Shown here: positions 18,407 through 29,502 of the stretch, in pieces
How positions within the stretch are numbered: position 1 is the first letter of the stretch
Layout: each line of letters opens with the position of its first letter
Assembly: GCF_002796985.1 (NCBI RefSeq)
Contig: NZ_PEKX01000016.1
Span: forward strand, 1-64,000
Length of the DNA stretch: 64,000 bases
Source: Pseudomonas sp.
Lineage (GTDB): Bacteria > Pseudomonadota > Gammaproteobacteria > Pseudomonadales > Pseudomonadaceae
Reading direction: 5' to 3'
Program-made: the position numbers and the translations under genes
Notes under the pieces: generated by a model
Seen by the model: the letters and a program-made list of their open reading frames with translations, nothing else
The model's database searches: none
Told to the model about the DNA's origin: nothing

Positions 18407-18856
18407 TCAGAGCTGGATATCGTCGCGGATCAGCACGCAGGTGCAGCCGTCTTCGTCTTCGCGCCAGTCGTGGAGGAAGTACATCTGGATTTTGCCGGCG
18501 TCCATCACCGCCAGGTAGTCACCCACTTCCGGGACGAAGAAGCCTGAGGTGCCCGGCTGCGCTTCGCACTCGATGCGCACGCTGAAGAACAGCGCCGGGT
18601 CGGCGTCGTCGAAGAAGTCTTCGCGCTCGGCGGCGTCCCACTCGACGGGGGCTTCGAACGGGCCAAGGAACTGCACCTTGGCATCGCCCATGTCGAGTTC
18701 TTCGGCGTCCGGATCGTTGTCGTCCGGGCGGTAGACGGTGGCGTCCAGCGCGCGGCTGTCGGCGAGGATGGCCTGGCGTGCGGCCATGCGCTGCTGCGGG
18801 TCGACGCCGGCGTCGGCGCAGAGCTGGTTCCAGAGGGTTTCGGCTTGGGTGGACAT
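18407..18856 (-). CDS. acidic conserved protein of unknown function
   Basis: A 149-residue, strongly acidic soluble protein that I cannot assign to a family. The N-terminal 45 residues look helical (ETLWNQLCADAGVDPQQRMA). Residues about 45-90 are rich in Asp and Glu, and the C-terminal part has alternating hydrophobic strands (FFSVRIECEA, YLAVMDAGKIQMYFLHDW, CTCVLIRDDIQL). ATG 18856 is used; the ATG 22 codons upstream gives an unlikely tail. REP elements flank it on both sides, so it is probably a single-gene unit. Confidence 0.65.
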   Translation of the reverse strand: MSTQAETLWNQLCADAGVDPQQRMAARQAILADSRALDATVYRPDDNDPDAEELDMGDAKVQFLGPFEAPVEWDAAEREDFFDDADPALFFSVRIECEAQPGTSGFFVPEVGDYLAVMDAGKIQMYFLHDWREDEDGCTCVLIRDDIQL

Positions 18857-18952
18857 GGTGGCTCCCGCTCGTGCGGCCGGTTCAAAGGGCGATAGTGTCG
18901 GGGACACTTCACTCCGGATCAATGGGGCGCTGCGTCACGCGACGTTCTTCGT

Positions 18953-19045
18953 GTAGGAGCGAGCTTGCTCGCGAACGCTTTCAGCCGGGCATCACGGCAT
19001 CAGACGGGTTCGCGAGCAAGGGCTAGGCGCCCCCCTCGGTCCTAC
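18953..19045. repeat. REP pair with variant second arm
   Basis: The first arm is the normal GTAGGAGCGAGC unit. The second reads TTCGCGAGCAAG, then GGCTAGGCGCCCCCCTCG, then GTCCTAC, so about 18 bases interrupt the usual complement. Similar interrupted arms occur at 49354 and 58941. Confidence 0.8.
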
Positions 19046-19064
19046 GAAAAGCCAATTGCTCCGA

Positions 19065-20395
<1,331 letters not shown>

Positions 20396-20399
<4 letters not shown>

Positions 20400-22360
20400 G
20401 CGGGTGTCTCCATGGCGGGCAGCAGCGGCAGGTGCAGCTCGAAGGCGGTGCCGCCGGCCTCCGGGTAGGCCACGCCGAGGCTGCCGCCGGCGGCGGTGGC
20501 GAGGCTGGCCGAAAGGGTCAGGCCCAGGCCCAGGCCGAGTTCGCCGGGCTTGGTGGTGAAGAAGGGTTCGAACAGGTGCTGGCGCGCATCCTGCGGGATG
20601 CCGGGGCCGTTGTCGCGGACCACCAGGCGGTAGTGGCCGTCGCCTTCGCTGCGGCCTTCCAGCCACAGTTGGCGGTCGGCCTGCGGGCCCATGGCGTCGA
20701 GGGCGTTGGCGATCAGGTTGACCAGGATCTGCTCCAGGCGGGTCTGGTCGATGGCCAGCAGCGCGTCGGCGAAGTCGCGGTGCAGGGTCACCGGGACTTC
20801 GGCAAGGCGCCCCTGCAGCACCATCACGGCGGCGTCCACCGCCTTGCCCAGGGTGGCCTGGCCGTGGTCGTCGGCGCGCCGGGCAAAGGCGCGCAGGCTG
20901 GCGGTGATGCGGCCCATGCGGTCGACCATTTCGGCGATGGCTTCGAGGTTGCTGCTGGCGACGTCCAGCTGGCCGCGTTCGAGGAAGCGCACGCTGTTGC
21001 TCGACAGGGTGCGCAGCGCGGCCAGCGGCTGGTTGAGTTCGTGGGCGATGCTGGTGGACATCTGTCCGATCACCGCCAGCTTGCCGGCCTGCACCAGGCG
21101 GTCCTGGGCCTTGCGCAGGGTGTCTTCGGCCTGCCGGCGTTCGCGGATCTGTTCACGCAGGTGCTGGTTGCTGGCACGCAGGTCGGCGGTGCGCTCGGCG
21201 ATGCGCCGCTCCAGGGCGTTGTTGGCCTGCTCCAGTGCCTCACGGGCGGCGAGGCGGGTGGCGATGACCTTGCGCCGCTCGTTCCAGGCGATCAGCAGGA
21301 AGGCGAACAGGGCGAAGCCCAGGGCGGCGAGCATGCCGTGGATCAGCGCTTCGCGGCGCAGGTCGGCCAGCGGGGTGAGCAGGGTGAAGTTCCACGGCGT
21401 GTCGCTGAGCTGGCGCGTCTGCATCAGGTAGCTGAGCGGCTTGTGGCTGTCGGCGCGTCCTTCGCCAGCGGGCGTCGGGAAGCTGATTTCCTCGACGCCC
21501 TCGCCCAGTGGATGGCGTGACAGCGGCTGCCATTCGTTGAGTGCCCACCAGTAGTACTGCAGGCTGCGGGCGAGGCGTTCCTTGTCCTGGTCGCTGAGCG
21601 GGCGCACGGCCTTCAGGCGCAGGGTCGGGTCGCTGGAAAGGATGATGATGCCGTTCTCGTCGCTGACGAAGGCTTGCAGGCGCGCCTTCTCCCAGCGTTC
21701 TTCGAGAGATTCCATGCGCACCTTGACCACCGCCACGCCGACGATCTTGCCGCCGTGCACCAACCCGTGGGCGAGGTAGTAGCCGGGCTCGCCGGTGGTG
21801 CTGCCGATGCCGTAGAAGCGGCCGGGGCGGCCATTCACCGCTTCCTGGAAATAGGCGCGGAAGGACAGGTCTTCACCCAGGTAGCTGTCGGCGTCCTGCC
21901 AGTTGCTGGTGGCCAGCACCCGGCCGGAGGTGTCCAGCAGGTACACGGCGCGGCTACCGGCGCGGCGGTTGAGGCCTTCCAGGTAATGGTTGACGCGGTC
22001 GCGGTGCTGCGGCGTCGGGTCCACCAGCAGGCGGCTGACGCTACCTTCGAGTTCCAGCAGGCTGGGCAGGTAGGTGTAGCGGCTGATCTCGCTTTCCACG
22101 CCACGAGCGTGCAGCTCCAACTGGCGTTCGCCGGTCTCGATCAGGCTGCGGGTGCCGGCGCCTTCGCTGATCAGGTAGCCGCCGTAGCCGAAGCCCAGGG
22201 TGAGCAGGAGCAGCAGGAAGGGCAACAGGTAGTTGCGCACGAGGCGTGGCTTCACGGTGAACGGCGGCGGCAATGGGCTGGAAGCGCATTGCAGCACAGT
22301 CGCCGGGGCCGAGCCAGCCCAATGCCGGGGGGCGGCGATGGACTGGCTCGGGTACCACAC
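20396..22360 (-). CDS. aauS: sensor histidine kinase AauS (DctB type)
   Basis: A 654-residue membrane kinase. TM1 (YLLPFLLLLLTLGFGYGGYL, about 44-63) and TM2 (MLAALGFALFAFLLIAW) bracket a periplasmic double-Cache sensor domain of about 270 residues. A coiled coil (ALEQANNALERRIAERTADL) leads to the H-box IAHELNQPLAAL and the ATPase motifs NLIANALDAM, DNGPGIP and GLGLGLTLS. GTG 22360 has GGAAAG six bases upstream; GTG 22255 would give a shorter cytoplasmic tail, as in many DctB proteins, but has no visible ribosome-binding site. It lies 18 bp after ggt and would sense glutamate or aspartate. Confidence 0.87.
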
Positions 22361-22378
22361 GGTGCGCTTTCCGACGGG

Positions 22379-24052
<1,674 letters not shown>

Positions 24053-24094
24053 GGAACTTCCTTATTTATTCTTGTGCTTGCGGTGAGGTTGAAT

Positions 24095-24112
24095 GCCCCG
24101 GCGAACCGGGGC
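24095..24112. terminator. hairpin between aatP and ggt
   Basis: GCCCCGG and CCGGGGC close a four-base loop that reads TTCG on the minus strand, a very stable tetraloop. No U-tract follows, so it is more likely an RNA stabiliser or partial attenuator between aatP and ggt than a full terminator. Confidence 0.55.
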
Positions 24113-24137
24113 TTTCAGGTGGAACGGTAAAGCTGGC

Positions 24138-24868
<731 letters not shown>

Positions 24869-24872
<4 letters not shown>

Positions 24873-25537
24873 ACGGTTAACCTTTTCTGCAGGCGCTTCA
24901 CACCGAAGGACGCGGCGAAGCTGATGACGAAGTAGACGAGACCGGCAAAGATCAGGAACTCATGGGGCTGGCCGATGATGTCGCCACGCGAGCGGGCGGC
25001 GTTGAGGAAGTCCATCAGGCCGACCGAGTACACCAGCGAAGTGTCCTGGAACAGGATGATGCTCTGCTGCAGCAGCAGCGGGGTCATCTTGCGGAACGCC
25101 TGGGGCAGGATGATCAGGCGCATGGACTGGCCGTAGGTCATGCCCAGCGCATAGGACGCGCCGAGCTGGCCCTTGGGGATGGCCTGGATGCCGGCGCGGA
25201 CGATCTCGCAGTAGTACGCCGCCTCGAACATCATGAAGGCCACCAGGCACGAGGTGAACGCGCCCACGGGGGTGTCCTGGCCGGTGATCCAGCGCAGGAT
25301 GAACGGCACCGCGAAGTAGAACCAGGTGATCACCAGCAGCAGCGGGATCGAGCGGAAGTAGTTCACGTAGAAGCCGGCGATGTTCGACAGCAGCTTGCTG
25401 TTGGACAGCCGCATCAGCGCGAGGATGGTGCCCAGCACCACGCCGCCCAGCACGCCCAGCACCATCAGTTGCAGGGTGGTGAGCATGCCTTCCCAGAGGC
25501 CGGGGAGGGCGGGGACGATCTGACTGAAGTCCATCAT
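24869..25537 (-). CDS. aatM: glutamate/aspartate ABC transporter permease AatM
   Basis: A 222-residue inner-membrane permease of the HisMQ/GltK type with about five membrane segments. The NYFRSIPLLLVITWFYF segment and the EAA loop EIVRAGIQAIPKGQLGASYALG identify a polar amino acid permease that docks on the ATPase. It overlaps aatQ upstream and aatP downstream by four bases each, so the three are translated as a coupled block. Confidence 0.94.
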
Positions 25538-26280
25538 TTACCTCCCGCGGAGATCAGGCCCGGCACCGCTGCCTTGCGCTCGACGAAGCGCATGAACAGC
25601 ATCAGGCTCATGTTCAGGGTGAAGTAGATCGCCGTGGCGAGGGTGAAGGCCTCGAACAGGTTGGCGCTGAATTCGGCGGTCTGCTTGGTCTGCGCCAACA
25701 GCTCCATGAGGCCGATCAGGGATGCCACCGAGGAGTTCTTGAAGACGTTGAGGAATTCCGAGGTCAGCGGCGGAATGATGATGCGGAAGGCCTGCGGCAG
25801 CAGCACATGACGGTAGATCGACGGCAGGCGGAAACCCATGGCGCTGGCGGCGGCGAGCTGGCCCTTGGGCAGCGCCTGGATGCCGGTGCGCACCTGCTCG
25901 CAGACCCGCGCGGCGGTGAACAGGCCCAGGCACACGACGACGCTGATGAAGGCCGAGGTTTCCGGGGCGATGCCCAGCTTGAACCAGTCCTGGATCGGCT
26001 GCGGCAGGTAGTCCGGTACCAGGAAGTACCAGAGGAACAGCTGCACCAGCAGCGGCACGTTGCGGAACAGCTCCACGTAGGCCGTGGCGATGCCCGACAG
26101 CCAGCGGTTGGGCAGGGTGCGCATCACGCCCAGCAGCGAGCCGAGTGCCAGGGCGATGACCCAGGCCGCGAGCGACACGGCGATGGTCCAGCCCAGGCCG
26201 GTGATGTACCAGTCCAGGTAGCGTTCGTCGCCAATCCCGGTGGACTTGAAGAACACGCCCCAGTCCCAGTTGTAATCCAT
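25534..26280 (-). CDS. aatQ: glutamate/aspartate ABC transporter permease AatQ
   Basis: A 248-residue permease of the GltJ type. The start MDYNWDWGVFFKSTGIGDERYL (ATG 26280) is the typical one; the frame is open 22 codons upstream. YVELFRNVPLLVQLFLWYF is the conserved second segment, and EQVRTGIQALPKGQLAAASAMG is the EAA loop. It pairs with AatM. About 190 bp containing two RNA hairpins separates it from aatJ, a layout that usually lets the binding protein be made in excess over the membrane parts. Confidence 0.94.
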   Translation of the reverse strand: MDYNWDWGVFFKSTGIGDERYLDWYITGLGWTIAVSLAAWVIALALGSLLGVMRTLPNRWLSGIATAYVELFRNVPLLVQLFLWYFLVPDYLPQPIQDWFKLGIAPETSAFISVVVCLGLFTAARVCEQVRTGIQALPKGQLAAASAMGFRLPSIYRHVLLPQAFRIIIPPLTSEFLNVFKNSSVASLIGLMELLAQTKQTAEFSANLFEAFTLATAIYFTLNMSLMLFMRFVERKAAVPGLISAGGK

Positions 26281-26407
26281 GACGGGTTTCCCCTCGATTG
26301 CTTTGCACGGTTGCTTTGTTCGGTACGGGGCCGGACGCGGGCGCAAGGCCGCCCGCCACCCGCGGGTAGCGGGTGTTCCGGCATCGTCATCAGGAGGTGT
26401 GGGCTCA

Positions 26408-26467
26408 GGAGCGCATGGCTTGCGCTCCCGATCCCCGCGCGGCTACGCCTTGTGGGCGCAGCCGCGC
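26408..26467 (-). other. two mRNA stem-loops downstream of aatJ
   Basis: Hairpin 1 is GGAGCGCA / TGCGCTCC (26408-26428). Hairpin 2 is GCGCGGCT.CGCC / GGCG.AGCCGCGC (26437-26467), eight bases past the aatJ stop. There is no U-tract. Such structures behind binding-protein genes usually protect the upstream message from 3' exonucleases. Confidence 0.6.
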
Positions 26468-26474
26468 GCGACCG

Positions 26475-27383
26475 TTACATCTGCTCGGCAGACTTGTCGG
26501 TCGGCGTGGCGATCAGCTTCTTGAGCTCATCACTCATCGGGAAGTTGAGGTTCAGGTTCTTCGGCGGGATGGGTTGCATGAACCACTTGTCGTAGATCTT
26601 GTTGATCTCACCCGAGGCGAAGGTGTCGGAGATGGCCTTGTCGACCACCTTCTTGAACGGCGCATCGCCCTTGCGCACCATGCACGCGTAGATCTCGTAG
26701 GACTGCGGCTTGCCGACCACATGCCAGTCGTCGGGCTTCTTGGCCTTGGCCATTTCGCCGTAGAGCAGCGCGTCGTCCATCATGAAGGCCACGGCGCGGC
26801 CGGATTCGAGCATCAGGAAGGACTCGCCGTGGTCCTTGGCCGAGATGATGTTCATGCCCATCTTCTGGTCGGCGTTCATCTGCTTGAGCAGGCGCTCGGA
26901 GGTGGTGCCGGCGGTGGTCACCACGTTCTTGCCCTTGAGGTCGGCGAAGTCGTTGATGCCCGAGCTGGTCTTGGTCAGCAGGCGGGTGCCGACCTCGAAG
27001 ATGCCGACGGAGAAGTCGACCTGCTTCTGGCGTTCGAGGTTGTTGGTGGTGGAGCCGCACTCGATGTCCACGGTGCCGTTCTGCACCAGCGGGATGCGGG
27101 TCTGGGAGGTCACCAGGTTGTAACGGACCTTCAGGTCGGGAGCGTTCAGCTCTTTCTTCAGGGCTTCGACGACCTTGATCTGCAGGTCGTGGGAATAACC
27201 TTCGGGCTGGCGCGGATCGCTGCCGAGGTAGGAGAAGGGGATGGAGGCGTCACGGTGGCCGAGGACGATGGTGCCGGAGTCCTTGATCTTCTTCAGGGTA
27301 CCGGTGAGTTCTTCGGCGACGACGGGAGTGGCGAGCAGGGCCGCGACAATGGCGACGCCCAACGCACGGGGTGCGAAACGCAT
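26475..27383 (-). CDS. aatJ: glutamate/aspartate periplasmic binding protein AatJ
   Basis: A 302-residue periplasmic substrate-binding protein (SBP_bac_3). The signal peptide MRFAPRALGVAIVAALLATPVVAEE is clear. LGHRDASIPFSYL and GYSHDLQIKVVEALKKEL are the first binding strand and helix, and DIECGSTTNNLERQKQVDFS is the cleft motif of the GltI/AatJ group. It is first in the aatJQMP operon. A sigma54 promoter at 27472-27488 and AauR-type sites upstream indicate nitrogen- or glutamate-responsive control by AauSR. Confidence 0.95.
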   Translation of the reverse strand: MRFAPRALGVAIVAALLATPVVAEELTGTLKKIKDSGTIVLGHRDASIPFSYLGSDPRQPEGYSHDLQIKVVEALKKELNAPDLKVRYNLVTSQTRIPLVQNGTVDIECGSTTNNLERQKQVDFSVGIFEVGTRLLTKTSSGINDFADLKGKNVVTTAGTTSERLLKQMNADQKMGMNIISAKDHGESFLMLESGRAVAFMMDDALLYGEMAKAKKPDDWHVVGKPQSYEIYACMVRKGDAPFKKVVDKAISDTFASGEINKIYDKWFMQPIPPKNLNLNFPMSDELKKLIATPTDKSAEQM

Positions 27384-27471
27384 GGAGACTACCTCGACTG
27401 GTTGTGTTTGTTATTCAGTCCTGCGCCGACGAGGCTCACTCCAGGCCGGTCGCATGTTCGAGGTGGAGTAG

Positions 27472-27488
27472 AGCAGGCTCCGTGCCAA
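27472..27488 (-). promoter_or_regulatory. sigma54 (-24/-12) promoter of aatJQMP
   Basis: On the minus strand TTGGCACGGAGCCTGCT matches the sigma54 consensus, with GG and GC exactly ten bases apart. The aatJ start is about 90 bases downstream. A sigma54 activator gene (aauR) is in the same cluster. Confidence 0.85.
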
Positions 27489-27564
27489 GGCTTATGATTT
27501 TAAATAACTTGTTGAATTTAAACGATTAAATTTATTTTTATGACACTGCGGAGACAGCATTGCG

Positions 27565-27578
27565 TTCGGTCATCCGGA
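27565..27578. promoter_or_regulatory. imperfect AauR-type site
   Basis: TTCGG-TCAT-CCGGA differs by one base from TTCGG-N4-CCGAA. It lies 31 bases, close to three helical turns, from the perfect site at 27596, and upstream of the sigma54 promoter. Confidence 0.6.
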
Positions 27579-27595
27579 TTTTTGCGGAATCTTCG

Positions 27596-27609
27596 TTCGG
27601 AAAACCGAA
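27596..27609. promoter_or_regulatory. perfect AauR-type enhancer site
   Basis: TTCGG-AAAA-CCGAA is a perfect inverted repeat, extended by CG on both sides. It matches the TTCGG-N4-CCGAA motif that I recall being reported for AauR in P. putida. It lies about 110-120 bases upstream of the -24/-12 promoter, as expected for a sigma54 enhancer. Confidence 0.75.
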
Positions 27610-27622
27610 CGAATGGCGGGCT

Positions 27623-28237
27623 TCAGACGTCCGGCTGACCGGCCCACTGGCCACGCTGATAGGGCTGGTCGCGGTCGGCCAGGTGCGCGGCGATGCGTTC
27701 CAGCAACTGGTGCGTCGGGGCGCGCACGCCAGTCACCGTCTGGCCCAGGCTCAGGGCGACGACGAGCAGCAGGAGGGCCGGCTGGAATGCCGGCAGCTGC
27801 GCTCGCGTGGCACCGAGGAAGGCCGCGCTGGTGCCCAGCCCCAGTACGAGGCCGGCATAGACCTCGGCCGGCGAATGCACCTGGATCGCCAGCCGCGAGA
27901 GACCCACCAGTACCGCTATCACCGCGGCCAGCGTGGCGGCGGCGAGGCTGGCGCGTCGTGCGGTGAAGAGCTGCGCGGCCAACGTCGGCAGCACCGCACC
28001 GGCCATCATGCTGTGGCCGGAGATGCCGGTGAAGTTCAGGTTCGGAATTCCGATTCCCCAGCCCATGAAGGCCAGCTTCGAACCCACCACCAGCACGGTC
28101 GAGAATCCGAACAGCAGCAGCCATAGCCCGGCCTTGGCGGTTTCGCGGCGGTACAGCAGCCAGCAGAAGACCAACGCGGCGGCTGGCGCCAGCAGGGAGC
28201 TGTCGCCGAGGCGGGTGATCAGGGGCCAGAAATCCAT
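27623..28237 (-). CDS. PAP2-family membrane phosphatase
   Basis: A 204-residue inner-membrane protein with about six hydrophobic segments. Two PAP2 motifs are visible: ISGHSMMAG (motif 2, the general-acid His) and SRLAIQVHSPAEV (motif 3, the nucleophile His). The final acidic residue of motif 3 is Glu rather than the usual Asp, and the KxxxxxxRP motif 1 is not obvious. A lipid-phosphate or undecaprenyl-pyrophosphate substrate is possible; the weak motif 1 lowers certainty. The start is ATG 28237. The ada gene lies about 70 bp upstream on the same strand. Confidence 0.8.
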   Translation of the reverse strand: MDFWPLITRLGDSSLLAPAAALVFCWLLYRRETAKAGLWLLLFGFSTVLVVGSKLAFMGWGIGIPNLNFTGISGHSMMAGAVLPTLAAQLFTARRASLAAATLAAVIAVLVGLSRLAIQVHSPAEVYAGLVLGLGTSAAFLGATRAQLPAFQPALLLLVVALSLGQTVTGVRAPTHQLLERIAAHLADRDQPYQRGQWAGQPDV

Positions 28238-28306
28238 GGTGGTCCGGGGGGCGGGAAAAGGTCGAAACCATAGCACGGCGCCCCCGCGGGCCGTGCGTGA
28301 CCCAAG

Positions 28307-29368
28307 TCAATCCACCTTCGCTCCCTGACCGGCGGCATGCTCCTCGCGCCGTAGCAGCTCGCGTTTGCGCGGCAGGCCCCAGCGATAGCCGCCTTCACCC
28401 GTGCCGCCGACCACGCGGTGGCAGGGCACCAGCAGGCCGACATTGTTGCTGGCGCAGGCGCGGGCGATGGCGCGCGGATGAGTGCCGAGCTGTTCGGCCA
28501 GCTCGCCGTAGCGCCGAGTCTCGCCGCTGGGGATGCGCGTAAGAGCGCGCCACACGCGCAGCTGGAAGGCGCTGCCGTGCAGGTCCAGCGGCAGGTGCGC
28601 AGCCTGCTCGGGCTCCTCCAGTTGGACGATCACCTGGCGTAGCCAGTCGCCCAGGCCGGCGTCGTCGCGCCGGCGTTCGGCGGCGGCGAAGCGGTCGGCC
28701 AACTGGCGTTCCAGTTCGCCGGGGTCATCGGCGAAGAGCAGGGCGCACACGCCTTTGTCGCTGGCGGCCAGCAGCATCAGCCCCAGCGGGCAGGGCGCGA
28801 TGGCGTAGCGCAGGCGCTCGCCGGCGCCTTTCTGTCGGCGTTGCGCGGGGCTCAGCGGCGTGGCGCTTTCATACAGGGCGCGGGTGCCGGAGTAGCCGGC
28901 CTCCAGCGCGGCGTCGAGCACCGTGCGCGATTGCGGCAGGGCGGCGGCCAGGCGCTGCTCGCGGCGCGACTCCGCCCAGGCCCGTGGCGTCAGGCCGGTG
29001 CGCGCCTTGAAGGCGCGGGCGAGGTGCGAGGCGGACAGGCCGATGCGCCCGGCGAGCTCCTCCAGGGTCAGCGGTTTCTCTGCCTGATCGAGCAGTTCGC
29101 AGGCCGCGGCGACCAGCGCATCGAGCTGCTCGCGTGGGCTCGGGCCGCGCGGCGAGCAGCGCTTGCAGGGGCGGAAGCCGGCGGCCTCGGCCGCTTCGGG
29201 GGCGGCGTAGAACGCCACATTGCCCCGTGAAGGTCGGCGCGCCGGGCAGTTCGGCCGGCAGTAGATGCCCGTGGAACGCACGCTGAAGACGAAGCGCCCC
29301 TCGTAGCGCGCATCGCGCTCGCAGACCGCCTGCCAGCAGCGCTCGGGGTCAAGTCGGGTGGTCGTCAT
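28307..29368 (-). CDS. ada: bifunctional DNA-repair methyltransferase / regulator Ada
   Basis: A 353-residue protein with three parts. The N-terminal Zn domain (Cys37, Cys41, Cys68, Cys71) takes methyl groups from phosphotriesters and switches the protein to an activator. An AraC-type helix-turn-helix follows (LEELAGRIGLSASHLARAFKA). The C-terminal O6-methylguanine transferase has PCHRV with nucleophile Cys316. Spacing matches E. coli Ada (Cys38, Cys321). ATG 29368 is chosen because MTTTRLDPERCW fits homologues; the upstream in-frame start would add 26 poorly coding residues. No alkB or alkA follows. Confidence 0.95.
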   Translation of the reverse strand: MTTTRLDPERCWQAVCERDARYEGRFVFSVRSTGIYCRPNCPARRPSRGNVAFYAAPEAAEAAGFRPCKRCSPRGPSPREQLDALVAAACELLDQAEKPLTLEELAGRIGLSASHLARAFKARTGLTPRAWAESRREQRLAAALPQSRTVLDAALEAGYSGTRALYESATPLSPAQRRQKGAGERLRYAIAPCPLGLMLLAASDKGVCALLFADDPGELERQLADRFAAAERRRDDAGLGDWLRQVIVQLEEPEQAAHLPLDLHGSAFQLRVWRALTRIPSGETRRYGELAEQLGTHPRAIARACASNNVGLLVPCHRVVGGTGEGGYRWGLPRKRELLRREEHAAGQGAKVD

Positions 29369-29502
29369 GGCCGTTCTCCGGACGATGGCTGTTGGGGTGA
29401 TTTTCCGTCCCGACACGAAGTGCAGCAATCCGCATCGCGTTTTCAAACTCGAAGCGCGGCGGCAGGGGCTACGCTTGCTGGGTATTCCCTGAAGAAGACC
29501 CC

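Noticed and set aside
27384..27560. AT-rich block as horizontally acquired DNA
   Set aside because: The low-GC stretch is confined to the regulatory region of aatJ and is explained by promoter/enhancer and IHF-like bending DNA; flanking genes have normal composition.
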